Shown here: one piece after another, positions 1 to 7,438 of the stretch
Numbering within the stretch: position 1 is the stretch's first letter
How the letters are laid out: each line of letters starts with the position of its first letter
NCBI GenBank assembly: GCA_002336975.1
Contig: DDFA01000052.1
Location: forward strand, 1-9,217
From: Phyllobacteriaceae bacterium UBA1940
GTDB lineage: Bacteria > Pseudomonadota > Alphaproteobacteria > Rhizobiales > Rhizobiaceae
Length of the DNA: 9,217 nucleotides
Direction: 5' to 3'
Translations under genes and position numbers: made by a program
The notes under the pieces: model-generated
The model's database searches: none
The model's input: the letters and a program-made list of their open reading frames with translations, nothing else
What the model was told of the DNA's origin: nothing

Positions 1-473
1 CCGACGCCGTGCAGGCCGCCCGACGTCTCGTAGACCTTGGAATCGAATTTGCCGCCGGCGTGCAGCGTCGTCATGATCACTTCCAGCGCCGACTTGTCCT
101 TGAATTTGGGATGCGGGTCGACGGGAATGCCGCGGCCATTGTCGGTGACGGTCAGGAAACCTTCGGCGTCGAGCTCGACCTCGATGAAGGTCGCGTGTCC
201 CGCCACCGCCTCGTCCATCGAATTGTCGATGACTTCGGCGAACAGGTGGTGCAGCGCCTTCTCGTCGGTGCCGCCGATATACATGCCCGGCCGCCGCCGC
301 ACCGGCTCCAGCCCCTCAAGCACCTCGATGGCGCTGGCGTCATAGGCGTCGCTGGCGTCCTTCGGGGCGGGTTTTTTCGCCGCCTGGACGATCGGGTCGG
401 GTCTGCGCGCCGCCACCGGCGGCGGCGGCGGGGCAGGGGCAAATTCGGAAAACAGGTCTTTGGGTTCGTCCAT
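1..473 (-). CDS. parE: DNA topoisomerase IV subunit B (ParE), N-terminal part, runs off left edge
   Basis: This is the ATPase subunit of topoisomerase IV, which with ParC decatenates daughter chromosomes and relaxes supercoils. Only the first 157 codons are in the window. The GHKL ATP-binding fold is clear: [20 protein letters not shown] (about residues 58-77), the Mg/ATP-binding asparagine in [11 protein letters not shown] (83-93), the DNGRGIPVD loop (111-119), and the GLHGVG glycine-rich loop right at the edge (from about 153). The [22 protein letters not shown] wording fits ParE rather than GyrB, which usually has GDTDDGSGLHH and NAIDEA. A proline- and alanine-rich segment with five consecutive prolines (about residues 12-45) precedes the fold. 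The ATG at 473 was chosen because the reading frame from it matches the family; the Shine-Dalgarno sequence is poor. The gene is transcribed away from the XRE-SulP unit. Only the 3' end is missing, and the identification is firm. Confidence 0.95.
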   Translation of the reverse strand, partial: MDEPKDLFSEFAPAPPPPPVAARRPDPIVQAAKKPAPKDASDAYDASAIEVLEGLEPVRRRPGMYIGGTDEKALHHLFAEVIDNSMDEAVAGHATFIEVELDAEGFLTVTDNGRGIPVDPHPKFKDKSALEVIMTTLHAGGKFDSKVYETSGGLHGV

Positions 474-505
474 CGTGTCGTGCAATCGGTCCGTCGAATC
501 AGATG

Positions 506-535
506 GCGATACTGCCAGTTTAGGCGCGCTGACAA
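506..535 (-). promoter_or_regulatory. candidate parE promoter
   Basis: On the minus strand a TTGTCA -35-like hexamer (535-530) is followed by 18 nt and a TATCGC -10-like hexamer (511-506). This would give a 5' leader of roughly 25 nt before the parE ATG at 473. The -35 box lies inside a small inverted repeat, CGCTG/CAGCG (527-531 and 536-540, 4-nt spacer), which could be an operator or chance. The match to the sigma-70-type consensus is only moderate, so this is a position-based guess. Confidence 0.3.
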
Positions 536-582
536 CAGCGTTCCGGGTCTGTTCATCGAGCGGCGGGGCGGCGGTTCCAGGC

Positions 583-625
583 TGACGTCATGAGTATTCA
601 TATTGATATATGAAACATCATGATG
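583..625. promoter_or_regulatory. cluster of three palindromes in the parE/XRE divergent region
   Basis: Within 43 bp of unusually AT-rich sequence there are three dyads. TGACGTCA is a perfect 8-bp palindrome (583-590). TCATAT-TGAT-ATATGA is a perfect inverted repeat (598-613). CATCATGATG is a perfect 10-bp palindrome (616-625). The patch lies 45 bp upstream of the XRE start codon and contrasts with the GC-rich surroundings. It could hold the promoter of the XRE-SulP unit together with operators, possibly for the XRE protein itself. A TTGATA hexamer (603-608) could serve as a -35 box, but no well-spaced -10 box is convincing. The operator role is inferred from position and symmetry only. Confidence 0.4.
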
Positions 626-669
626 CAGTATCTAATTATTCATCTCGATAGGCTGAACTGGATACCCGA

Positions 670-933
670 TTGATCACCTCCGCACAGATGCGCGCCGCGC
701 GCGCCATGCTCGGCATCGACCAGAAGGCGCTGGCCGAACTTTCGGGCCTGTCCACGCCGACGATCCAGCGCATGGAATCGAGCGACGGGACGGTCAGGGG
801 CGTGGTGGAAAGCCTGACCCGGGTGGTCGAGGCGTTCGACCGCGCCGGCGTCGAACTGATCGGCGAGGGGGCGGCGAGCGCCGGCCTGGGGCGCGGCGTT
901 CGTCTCAAGGCGTCGACGGACAAGGCGGGCTGA
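670..933 (+). CDS. small XRE-family helix-turn-helix transcriptional regulator
   Basis: This 87-aa protein is essentially one Cro/CI-type DNA-binding domain. Residues 5-60 show the usual order: an opening helix (QMRAARAMLGI), the DQKALAELSGLS helix and turn, the recognition helix STPTIQRMES, then a helix rich in Val and Leu. The tail GVELIGEG...GRGVRLK is typical of the small alphaproteobacterial XRE proteins that consist of little more than the DNA-binding domain. The start is a TTG at 670: an in-frame TAG at 649-651 limits extension, and starting at the ATG at 688 would trim the first helix. No strong Shine-Dalgarno precedes it. The stop codon lies 7 nt before the SulP start, and its TGA forms part of that gene's ribosome-binding site, so the two are probably co-transcribed and coupled. 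A likely role is control of its own operon. The ligand and operator are unknown. Confidence 0.85.
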   Translation: MITSAQMRAARAMLGIDQKALAELSGLSTPTIQRMESSDGTVRGVVESLTRVVEAFDRAGVELIGEGAASAGLGRGVRLKASTDKAG

Positions 934-940
934 GGCGGAC

Positions 941-2686
941 ATGTCGATCGAAACAGCGGGGCGCGACCTGAGAGAGGCGCCGACATTTACGGAACTGTTC
1001 ACGCCCAAGCTGGTGACGGTGTTGCGCGAGGGCTATGGCCTGGCCAATCTGCGCGCCGACGCCATCGCCGGGCTGACGGTGGCGATCGTGGCGCTGCCCC
1101 TGTCTATGGCGATTGCGATCGCCTCGCACGCCACCCCGGTGCAGGGGCTTTATGCGGCGATTTTTGGCGGGTTCCTGGTGTCGGCGCTCGGCGGCAGCCG
1201 TTTCCAGATCGGCGGGCCGGCCGGCGCGTTCATCGTGCTGGTGGCGTCGATCGTCGACCAGTTCGGCATGGACGGGCTCTTGCTGGCGACGATGATGGCC
1301 GGCGTCATCATGCTCGCCATCGGCTATCTCAGGCTCGGCGCCTACATCAAATTCATCCCCTATCCGGTGACTGTCGGCTTCACCGCCGGCATCGCCGTCA
1401 TCATCTTCGCCAGCCAGATCAAGGACCTGCTGGGGCTGACGCTGGCGGAGCGCGAACCGGGGCCGCTGCTCGAAAAACTGCCGGCGCTGTGGCAGGCGCT
1501 GCCCAGCGCCAACGCCACCGCCATCGGCCTGGCGGGGCTGGCGATCGTCATCATCGTCGGGCTGAGGGCAATCCGCCCGAGCTGGCCCGGCATGCTGGCG
1601 GCGGTTGTCGCCACCGCGGGCGTGGTTGCGGTCTTCGACCTGCCGGTCGCCACCATCGGCAGCCAGTTCGGCGGCATCCCGTCCGGGCTGCCGTCGCCGT
1701 CGCTGCCCGACATTTCGCTCGAACGGCTGCAGGCGCTGCTGCCCGCCGCGATTTCGATCGCTCTGCTCGGCTCGATCGAATCGCTGCTCTCGGCGGTCGT
1801 CGCCGACGGCATGACCGGCCGCCGCCACCGCTCCAATTGCGAACTGGTCGGCCAGGGCGTCGCCAATGTCGCCTCGGCGGCGTTCGGCGGCATCTGCGTC
1901 ACCGGCACCATCGCCCGTACCGCAACCAATGTGCGCGCCGGGGCGCACGGCCCGGTCGCGGGCATGCTGCATTCGCTGTTCCTGCTCTGCTTCATCCTCT
2001 TCGCTGCGCCGCTGGCCAACGCCATTCCGCTCGCCGCGCTTGCCGGCATTCTGGCGGTCGTCGCCTGGAACATGATCGAAAAACACGCCATCGCGGTGCT
2101 GCTGCGCTCGTCGGTGGGTGACGCGGCGGTGCTGCTGACCACGTTCGGCTTCACCGTCTTCCGCGACCTGACCGAGGCGATCATCTACGGTTTTGCGCTG
2201 GGCTCGCTGCTGTTCATCCACCGGATGAGCCAGGCGACGGCGGTCGCCACCCACACGCCGCTGGTGACCGAGGACATGGCCGACAACGCCCAGGCCCGTC
2301 CCGCCTATGACGAGGCGCAGGCGCAAAACCCCGACATCGTCATCTACCGGATTTCTGGCGCGCTGTTTTTCGGCGCCGCCGCGTCCATCGGCACGGTGCT
2401 CGACCGCATCCACGCCCATCACCGGCTGCTGATCGTCGACCTGACTGCGGTGCCGTTTGTCGATTCGACCGCCGCCAACATGCTCGAAAGCCTTGCCCAC
2501 AAGGCCGGCCGCGCCGGCGTCAAGGTGGTGCTCGCCGGCGCGCCGCTGGCGCTGCGGCGGCAATTGTTCGCCTTCGAGGTCAAGCCGCCGCTGGTCGATT
2601 TCTCGGAATCGATCCAGACGGCGATCGAGACATGGCAGTCGGGTTCGACCGCCGGCGGCTCAGCTCACTCGGCCGCCTCGAAATAA
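941..2686 (+). CDS. SulP-family inorganic anion transporter with C-terminal STAS domain
   Basis: This 581-aa inner-membrane permease belongs to SLC26/SulP, whose members move sulfate, bicarbonate, chloride or dicarboxylates. After a cytoplasmic N-terminus of about 40 residues come many hydrophobic segments (about 41-430). Family signatures are [19 protein letters not shown] (44-62), [10 protein letters not shown] (69-78), the QIGGPAGAF stretch (89-97), the conserved SIESL (278-282), and the HRSN-ELVGQG...[12 protein letters not shown] region (296-330). Residues about 462-565 form a STAS domain like anti-sigma-factor antagonists, including VDST (507-510), where phosphorylation occurs in SpoIIAA-type proteins. 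Length is normal for the family. The start ATG follows GAGGCG at a good distance, overlapping the XRE stop codon. The last 22 bp overlap the gcvP 3' end in the opposite direction. The substrate cannot be told from sequence: sulfate is the traditional label, and bicarbonate or C4-dicarboxylate are real alternatives. Confidence 0.93.
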   Translation: MSIETAGRDLREAPTFTELFTPKLVTVLREGYGLANLRADAIAGLTVAIVALPLSMAIAIASHATPVQGLYAAIFGGFLVSALGGSRFQIGGPAGAFIVLVASIVDQFGMDGLLLATMMAGVIMLAIGYLRLGAYIKFIPYPVTVGFTAGIAVIIFASQIKDLLGLTLAEREPGPLLEKLPALWQALPSANATAIGLAGLAIVIIVGLRAIRPSWPGMLAAVVATAGVVAVFDLPVATIGSQFGGIPSGLPSPSLPDISLERLQALLPAAISIALLGSIESLLSAVVADGMTGRRHRSNCELVGQGVANVASAAFGGICVTGTIARTATNVRAGAHGPVAGMLHSLFLLCFILFAAPLANAIPLAALAGILAVVAWNMIEKHAIAVLLRSSVGDAAVLLTTFGFTVFRDLTEAIIYGFALGSLLFIHRMSQATAVATHTPLVTEDMADNAQARPAYDEAQAQNPDIVIYRISGALFFGAAASIGTVLDRIHAHHRLLIVDLTAVPFVDSTAANMLESLAHKAGRAGVKVVLAGAPLALRRQLFAFEVKPPLVDFSESIQTAIETWQSGSTAGGSAHSAASK

Positions 2687-5475
2687 TTGCTCAGGGGCGG
2701 GCACGAGCAGACGAGATTGCGGTCGCCGGCGACATTGTCGATGCGCGACACCGGCGGCCAGTATTTCGCCGCGGTGTCGGGATCGGCCGCCGGGAAGGCG
2801 GCTTCGAGGCGCGAATAGGGGTGCGGCCAGTCGCCGACCAGCGTCTCGGTGGCGGTGTGCGGTGCGTTGGCGAGCGGATTGTCGTCCTTCGGCCAGGTTC
2901 CGTCCGCCACTTTCGCCGCTTCCCTGGCGATCGAGATCATCGCGGTGCAAAACCGGTCCAGTTCGCGCTTGGGCTCCGATTCGGTCGGCTCCACCATCAG
3001 CGTGCCGGCCACCGGCCACGACATTGTCGGGGCGTGGAAGCCGTAGTCGATCAGCCGCTTGGCGACATCCTCGACGCCGACGCCGGCGCTGTCCTTCAAC
3101 ACCCGCGTGTCGAGGATGCACTCATGCGCCACCCGGCCGCTGCGACCCTTGTACAGCACCGGAAAATGCTCGTTCAGCCGCGTGGCGACATAGTTCGCCG
3201 CCAGGATGGCGTGTTCGGTGGCGCTTTTGAGCCCGTCGGGGCCCATCATGCGGATATACATCCAGGTTATCGGCAGGATCGAGGCCGAGCCGAACGGCGC
3301 CGACGACACCGGATATTTCGAGTTCAGGTCGATATGTCCCGGCAGGAACGGCGCGAGGTGTCTGGCCACGCCGATCGGACCGACGCCGGGGCCGCCGCCG
3401 CCGTGCGGTATGCAGAAGGTCTTGTGCAGGTTCATGTGGCAGACGTCGCCGCCGATGTCGCCCGGCCGCGCCAGCCCTACCAGCGCATTCAGATTGGCCC
3501 CGTCGAGATAGACCTGGCCGCCATTGTCATGGATCAGTTTGGTCAAATCCTTGACGCCTTCCTCGAACACGCCATGGGTCGAGGGATAGGTGATCATCAG
3601 CGCCGCCAGATTGGCCTTGTGCTGCTCCACCCTGGCGCGCATGTCGTCCATGTCGATGTCGCCATTGTCGGTGCATCTGACCACCACCACGTCCATGCCG
3701 GCCATCGCGGCGCTGGCCGGATTGGTGCCGTGCGCCGATGACGGGATCAGGCAGATGGTGCGGTTGGTCTCGCCGCGCGAGGCGTGGTAGCGGCGGATTG
3801 CCAGCAGGCCGGCATATTCGCCCTGGCTGCCGGCGTTGGGCTGCAGCGATACGGCGTGAAAACCGGTGATCTCGGCCAACCAGCGCTCCAGGTCGTCGGT
3901 CATGGCGCGATAGCCCTTTGAATGGGCTTTTGGCGCGAACGGGTGCAGATTGGCGACGCTCGGCCAAGACACCGGCATCATTTCGGCCGCCGCATTCAGC
4001 TTCATCGTGCACGAACCCAGCGGGATCATGGTGCGGTCGAGCGCCAGATCCTTGTCGGCCAGCTTGCGCAGCAGCCGCATCATGTCGGTTTCCGAACGGT
4101 AGTCGTGGAAGAATGGCTGGCTCAGAAAACCCTTGGTCGGGCGTGGCTCGCCGGGCAGGGCGCGCGCCGCCCTGTCAGGCGCCCTGGCGCCGAACAGCGC
4201 CGCGATCGCCACAAGGTCTTCCTCGGTCGACGTCTCGTCAAAGGAAATCCCGACCAGGTCGTCATTGACCATGCGCAGCAGGCGTCCGTCGGCCTGCGCC
4301 TGCTTGGCCAGTTCCTTGGCCTTGCCCTTGACTTCGACGGTCACCGCGTCGAAGCGTTGCTCTCCCAGCACTTTGACGCCGGCGTCCTTCAGGCCCTGCG
4401 CCAGACGGGCGGCCAGCGCGTGCACATTGTCGGCGATCTGCCGCAGGCCTTCCGGCCCATGCCAGATCGCATAGGCCGTCGCCATGTTGGCCAGCAGCGC
4501 CTGAGCGGTGCAGATGTTCGACGTCGCCTTGTCGCGGCGGATGTGTTGTTCGCGCGTCTGCAACGCCAATCGGTAACCTGCGCGTCCCTTGGTGTCGACC
4601 GACTGGCCGACGAGGCGGCCCGGCATCAGCCGGGTCAGCGCCGTCGACACCGCGCAATAGGCGGCGTGCGGGCCGCCGAAACCGATCGGTACGCCGAAGC
4701 GCTGCATCGAGCCGACGGCAATGTCGGCGCCGAGGCTCGCCGGCGTCTGGGTGACGGTCAGAGCCAGCGGGTCGGCGACAAAAATCACCACCGCGCCCTT
4801 CGCCTTCGCCTCTGCGATCTTCGCCGCATGGTCGCCGAAAACGCCATAAGTGTCTGGCCAGGCGACGACCAGCGCCGCGGTGTCGTCATCGATCGCGTCG
4901 CCGTCGACGCTCCAGCCGAGCGGTTCGGCGCGGGTCTCGACCACGTCGCGGGTCTGCGGGTGCGGCCTGTTGGCAAACGCGATCCTGGTCCGCTTGTCCT
5001 TGTGGTGGCGCACCGCCATGCCGACAGCTTCGGCCAGCGCCGTGCCTTCGTCCAGCAGCGAGGCCGACGCCACCGGCAGGCCGGTCAGTTCGGTCACCAG
5101 CGTCTGGAAGTTGAACAGCATTTCCAGCCGCCCCTGGCTGATCTCGGCCTGATAGGGCGTATAGGCAGTATACCAGGCCGGGTTCTCGAACAGGTTGCGA
5201 TGGATCACCGGCGGCGTGAACGTGCCGTGATAGCCGAGCCCGACAAAACTCTTCAGCACCTTGTTGGTCGACATTTTTTCCGCCAGTTCGGCCAGCGCCT
5301 CGGCCTCGGTCGCAGCCGGTGGCAGATCGAGCGGACGGTCGAGCCGGATCGACGCCGGCACCGCCTGCGAAATCAGCGTTTCGAGGGAGGGCGCGCCGAC
5401 GGCGGCGAGCATGGCGCGGGCGTCCGCGGCGGAGGGGCCGATGTGGCGCGAGGCGAACAGCGTGTTAGCGGTCAT
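2665..5475 (-). CDS. gcvP: glycine dehydrogenase (decarboxylating), P protein of the glycine cleavage system
   Basis: This pyridoxal-phosphate enzyme decarboxylates glycine and passes the aminomethyl group to the lipoyl arm of GcvH. The 936-aa protein is the long, single-chain type (E. coli GcvP is 957 aa), with two homologous halves. The N-terminal half has FASRHIGPS near the start, [17 protein letters not shown], and [19 protein letters not shown]. The C-terminal half has [44 protein letters not shown] and [12 protein letters not shown]. The PLP-binding lysine is in NLHKTF, about residue 685, before a glycine-rich loop ([12 protein letters not shown]). It ends [18 protein letters not shown]. 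The ATG at 5475 is preferred over an in-frame TTG 30 nt upstream because [15 protein letters not shown] is the usual N-terminus and GGAT lies 6 nt before it. It is the third gene of the gcv operon, 91 nt after gcvH, and overlaps the SulP gene tail to tail by 22 bp. No frameshift is seen. Confidence 0.98.
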   Translation of the reverse strand: MTANTLFASRHIGPSAADARAMLAAVGAPSLETLISQAVPASIRLDRPLDLPPAATEAEALAELAEKMSTNKVLKSFVGLGYHGTFTPPVIHRNLFENPAWYTAYTPYQAEISQGRLEMLFNFQTLVTELTGLPVASASLLDEGTALAEAVGMAVRHHKDKRTRIAFANRPHPQTRDVVETRAEPLGWSVDGDAIDDDTAALVVAWPDTYGVFGDHAAKIAEAKAKGAVVIFVADPLALTVTQTPASLGADIAVGSMQRFGVPIGFGGPHAAYCAVSTALTRLMPGRLVGQSVDTKGRAGYRLALQTREQHIRRDKATSNICTAQALLANMATAYAIWHGPEGLRQIADNVHALAARLAQGLKDAGVKVLGEQRFDAVTVEVKGKAKELAKQAQADGRLLRMVNDDLVGISFDETSTEEDLVAIAALFGARAPDRAARALPGEPRPTKGFLSQPFFHDYRSETDMMRLLRKLADKDLALDRTMIPLGSCTMKLNAAAEMMPVSWPSVANLHPFAPKAHSKGYRAMTDDLERWLAEITGFHAVSLQPNAGSQGEYAGLLAIRRYHASRGETNRTICLIPSSAHGTNPASAAMAGMDVVVVRCTDNGDIDMDDMRARVEQHKANLAALMITYPSTHGVFEEGVKDLTKLIHDNGGQVYLDGANLNALVGLARPGDIGGDVCHMNLHKTFCIPHGGGGPGVGPIGVARHLAPFLPGHIDLNSKYPVSSAPFGSASILPITWMYIRMMGPDGLKSATEHAILAANYVATRLNEHFPVLYKGRSGRVAHECILDTRVLKDSAGVGVEDVAKRLIDYGFHAPTMSWPVAGTLMVEPTESEPKRELDRFCTAMISIAREAAKVADGTWPKDDNPLANAPHTATETLVGDWPHPYSRLEAAFPAADPDTAAKYWPPVSRIDNVAGDRNLVCSCPPLSNYFEAAE

Positions 5476-5518
5476 GGCAAGATCCGAAAAGAATGTGAGA
5501 GCCAAATCTTCGAACGAT

Positions 5519-5546
5519 CCCCCTTTGGCCTGCCGGCCACAGGGGG
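5519..5546. repeat. 28-nt palindromic hairpin between gcvH and gcvP (REP-like)
   Basis: The 91-nt gcvH-gcvP spacer contains a strong dyad. In the operon mRNA, CCCCCU pairs with AGGGGG (6 bp) and UGGCC pairs with GGCCA (5 bp). One G-A mismatch separates the two helices, and the loop is GGCA. No T-tract follows it in the direction of transcription; the T-rich run (positions 5561-5555 read leftward) lies on the upstream side, so it is not a normal terminator. Its look, a C5/G5 arm with an inner GGC dyad, resembles short palindromic repeats scattered through rhizobial genomes. It may act in mRNA stability or in setting GcvP level relative to GcvH. The family assignment is from memory and unverified. 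Confidence 0.6.
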
Positions 5547-5566
5547 CGGTGAAGGAAAAAACAAAA

Positions 5567-5935
5567 CTAGCCGATAAGTTCGTTGTAGCCGGCCTCGTCG
5601 AGCAGGCCCGCCAGCTGGCTTTCGTCCGACAGCTTCATCTTCCACAGCCAGCCGCCCTTGGTCGGGGCTGAATTGACCAGCGCCGGGTCGCCCGACAGCG
5701 CCTCGTTGGCGGCGACGATCTCGCCGTCGATCGGCGCATAGACGTCGGACGCGGCCTTGACCGATTCCACCACCACCGCGGTGTCGCCCTTGGCGACGGT
5801 CTTGCCGACCTCGGCCAGTTCGACAAAGACGATGTCGCCAAGCTGCTCCTGCGCATAGTCGGTGATGCCGACCGTCGCCACGCCGCCCTCGACGGTCAGC
5901 CATTCGTGATCCTGGGTGTAGTAGGTCTTGGCCAT
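5567..5935 (-). CDS. gcvH: glycine cleavage system H protein (lipoyl carrier)
   Basis: This 122-aa protein carries the aminomethyl intermediate from GcvP to GcvT on a lipoyl group, then presents the reduced lipoate to the L protein. The whole lipoyl-like fold is present: [14 protein letters not shown] near the start, [24 protein letters not shown] strands (here ending VELAEVG), and the lipoylation motif [15 protein letters not shown] with the target lysine at residue 60. It closes with a usual GGWLWKMKL segment. Length is near the usual for the family. The ATG at 5935 was chosen over an open extension to 6061 because homologous sequence begins at MAKTYY and a GGATAG ribosome-binding site sits just upstream. 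That site overlaps the gcvT stop codon, and only 4 nt separate the two genes, so translation is probably coupled to gcvT. GcvP lies downstream. Confidence 0.98.
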   Translation of the reverse strand: MAKTYYTQDHEWLTVEGGVATVGITDYAQEQLGDIVFVELAEVGKTVAKGDTAVVVESVKAASDVYAPIDGEIVAANEALSGDPALVNSAPTKGGWLWKMKLSDESQLAGLLDEAGYNELIG

Positions 5936-5939
5936 AATA

Positions 5940-7046
5940 CTATCCTTTGACGTAGCGATGGGGGGTGAAGGGCAGGGAGTGGACGTCGATCGGGATGCGG
6001 TTGCCCCGCACCTCGGCGAACAGTTTTGCGGCGCCGGGTCTGGCGAGCGCGGTCGCGACATAGCCCATCGCGACCGGATGACCGGCCGAGGGGCCGAAGC
6101 CGCCGGAGGTGACCCGGCCGACCTGGCGTCCGGCCTCGTCGACGATCGGCGCGCCGCCGCGCACCGGCTGACGGCCTTCGGGTTTCAATCCGACGCGCTT
6201 TTCGGCGGCTCCGGCGGCGACCTTTCTGCGCAGCGCGTCGGCGCCGATAAACGTGCCGTCGGCGCGAAGTTCCTTCGGGATCGCCCACATCAGCGCGGCG
6301 GTGGCGGGGTCGGTTTCGGCGTCGATGTCGTTGCCGTGCAGGCACAGCCCGGCCTCTAGCCTCAGCGAATCGCGCGCCGCCAGCCCGATCCACATCACCC
6401 GTTCGTCGGCCAGCAGTTTGGCGGCAAGAGCGCGCGCGTCCTTTTCGGGCAGGCCGATCTCGAACCCGTCCTCGCCGGTATAGCCCGAGCGGGTCATGAA
6501 CCAGTTGTCGCGCGGCTCCAGCCCGGTCATGAACAGCAGGCCGCCGTCGCCGACGCCGGCATCTGCCATCACGGATGCGGCCGCCGGGCCCTGCAGGGCG
6601 AGAAACACCCGGTCGAGCGGCTCGATCACCACATTGTAGTGGCCGGCGATGTTGCGCATATGCGCTTCGTCGGCCTCGGCATTGCCGGCGTTGCACACCA
6701 CCATGAACCGGTCGTCGGCAAGTTTGGTGACGATCAGGTCGTCGAGAATGCCGGCGTCGCCATTCAGGAAGAACGACAGTTTCGACTGGTTCGGCGCCAG
6801 GCCGGCGGCGTCGATCGGGCAGGCCTTCGACAGGAAGGCGGCCGCGCCGATGCCGGTCACCAGGAACAGCTTCATGTGCGAGATGTCGAACAGGCCAGCC
6901 TGTTCGCGCACATGCTGATGCTCCTTCATTACGCCGGCAGGATAGGTCAGCGGCATGCGCCAGCCGGCAAAGCCGCCGAATTTGGCGCCGGCCGCAATGT
7001 GCATGTCTTCAAGGGGAAGTGTCTTCAGGTCGCCGTCGTCGCTCAT
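5940..7046 (-). CDS. gcvT: aminomethyltransferase, T protein of the glycine cleavage system
   Basis: This 368-aa enzyme transfers the one-carbon unit from aminomethyl-lipoyl GcvH to tetrahydrofolate, releasing ammonia and giving 5,10-methylene-THF. Visible family features are [21 protein letters not shown] (from about residue 23), LFDISHMK, the GILDDL motif with the Asp pair at 102-103 aligned to the catalytic Asp of E. coli Gcv[11 protein letters not shown], and [10 protein letters not shown]. The C-terminal barrel domain is present (about 280-368, ending [14 protein letters not shown]). The ATG at 7046 is preferred over the adjacent TTG at 7049 because a GGAGG site (7055-7051) lies 4 nt before the ATG and only 1 nt before the TTG. 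It is the first gene of the operon. Its leader is a tandem glycine riboswitch, so control by glycine is expected. Confidence 0.97.
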   Translation of the reverse strand: MSDDGDLKTLPLEDMHIAAGAKFGGFAGWRMPLTYPAGVMKEHQHVREQAGLFDISHMKLFLVTGIGAAAFLSKACPIDAAGLAPNQSKLSFFLNGDAGILDDLIVTKLADDRFMVVCNAGNAEADEAHMRNIAGHYNVVIEPLDRVFLALQGPAAASVMADAGVGDGGLLFMTGLEPRDNWFMTRSGYTGEDGFEIGLPEKDARALAAKLLADERVMWIGLAARDSLRLEAGLCLHGNDIDAETDPATAALMWAIPKELRADGTFIGADALRRKVAAGAAEKRVGLKPEGRQPVRGGAPIVDEAGRQVGRVTSGGFGPSAGHPVAMGYVATALARPGAAKLFAEVRGNRIPIDVHSLPFTPHRYVKG

Positions 7047-7050
7047 CAAG

Positions 7051-7110
7051 CCTCCAGAGTCGCGCGTTTCCCGCCGCTGTCGCGGCGTTCCTGCGCCCCT
7101 CTGTCTGAAG
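7051..7110 (-). promoter_or_regulatory. gcvT ribosome-binding site and riboswitch expression platform
   Basis: The gcvT Shine-Dalgarno sequence lies in CTCTGGAGG (7059-7051). The seven bases CTCTGGA also occur at 7188-7182, in the 5' strand of aptamer II P1. The 3' strand of that P1, CAGAG (7103-7099), can therefore pair with either copy. When it pairs with the downstream copy, CUUC (7110-7107) can also pair with GAGG (7054-7051, one G-U), leaving a 3-nt bulge and covering the Shine-Dalgarno. Between them sits a constitutive-looking hairpin, CGCCGC-GACA-GCGGCG (7087-7072). There is no U-tract, so the switch looks translational and glycine-activated. The pairings are seen in the sequence; the switching is inferred. 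Confidence 0.65.
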
Positions 7111-7278
7111 CCTGAGAGACTCGCACAGCCGGAACCCTGTCAGCTGCGCTTACACCTTCGGCGCGGGGAGAACCCCGACTTTCCAGAGCGTCTTGACCGG
7201 TTACGGTTCATTTTGCCTGAGAGATTTCGGGCGATTTCCCCTTCGGCGGCAGTTTCCTGCTCTCTCCCGCAAACCGGT
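7099..7278 (-). promoter_or_regulatory. tandem (two-aptamer) glycine riboswitch upstream of gcvT
   Basis: Both aptamers can be read. Aptamer I has GGGAGAGA (7268-7261), a GCAG-GAAA-CTGC hairpin (7260-7249), the conserved GCCGAAGGGG core, and TCTCTCAGGC (7224-7215) pairing with GAGAGA. Aptamer II has CTCTGGAAAG (7188-7179), a CGGGG-TTCT-CCCCG hairpin, GCCGAAGGTG, a variable arm (GCGCAGC with GCTGTGC), CTCTCAGGC (7118-7110), and ACAGAG closing P1 with CTCTG. A perfect 7-bp pairing of ACCGGTT (7278-7272) with AACCGGT (7202-7196) joins the leader to the inter-aptamer linker, as in the known P0 helix. This is the known glycine riboswitch class (Rfam RF00504), and its place ahead of gcvT is its standard location in Rhizobiales. 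The aptamers bind glycine and probably activate the gcv operon. Confidence 0.95.
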
Positions 7279-7294
7279 GGGACCTCGCGGTCCC
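7279..7294 (-). other. GNRA-capped hairpin directly 5' of the riboswitch
   Basis: GGGACC (7294-7289) and GGTCCC (7284-7279) form a perfect 6-bp stem capped by the tetraloop GCGA, a GNRA loop. It abuts the first base of the leader-linker helix with no spacer, so coaxial stacking is possible. It would lie near the 5' end of the gcv transcript. A role in transcript stability or in folding of the riboswitch is conceivable but inferred. Confidence 0.5.
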
Positions 7295-7337
7295 GGACGA
7301 TCCAGCCTTAGCCGAAAGCGTTGCCCAAGGGAAGAGC

Positions 7338-7354
7338 GCGACATCAAATGTCGC
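7338..7354. repeat. perfect 7-bp inverted repeat upstream of the gcv leader
   Basis: GCGACAT and ATGTCGC flank a 3-nt centre (CAA). The dyad lies 44 bp upstream of the GNRA hairpin, where the gcv promoter would be expected. It could be a protein-binding operator. It is not followed by a T-tract on either strand, so it does not look like a terminator. No known binding-site consensus is recognised. Confidence 0.4.
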
Positions 7355-7438
7355 TGTGGGAAAGACCGGTCCGGTTCGGGCGGATCTGGAGCTGTTGCGC
7401 CGGTCATCCAGATGAGCGGTTTTGCGTCTCCCACTTGG

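Noticed and set aside
1..473. GyrB instead of ParE
   Set aside because: The [22 protein letters not shown] wording is that of ParE; GyrB normally has GDTDDGSGLHH and NAIDEA at these positions.
5476..5505. TTG start for gcvP at 5505
   Set aside because: The added 10 residues are not part of the usual N-terminus; [15 protein letters not shown] begins at 5475.
5519..5561. Intrinsic terminator between gcvH and gcvP
   Set aside because: For leftward transcription the T-rich run comes before the hairpin, not after it, and gcvP has no evident promoter of its own.
905..5577. Long open frames opposite the SulP gene (2563-905, leftward) and opposite gcvP (2632-3741 and 3922-5577, rightward)
   Set aside because: They are Arg/Gly/Asp/His-rich with no domain-like sequence, and they lie over strongly supported genes. 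GC-rich codon bias commonly opens such antisense frames.
5936..6061. N-terminal extension of gcvH to 6061
   Set aside because: The extra 42 residues overlap the end of gcvT and are low-complexity Ser/Pro/Arg. The family N-terminus and a ribosome site mark 5935 as the start.
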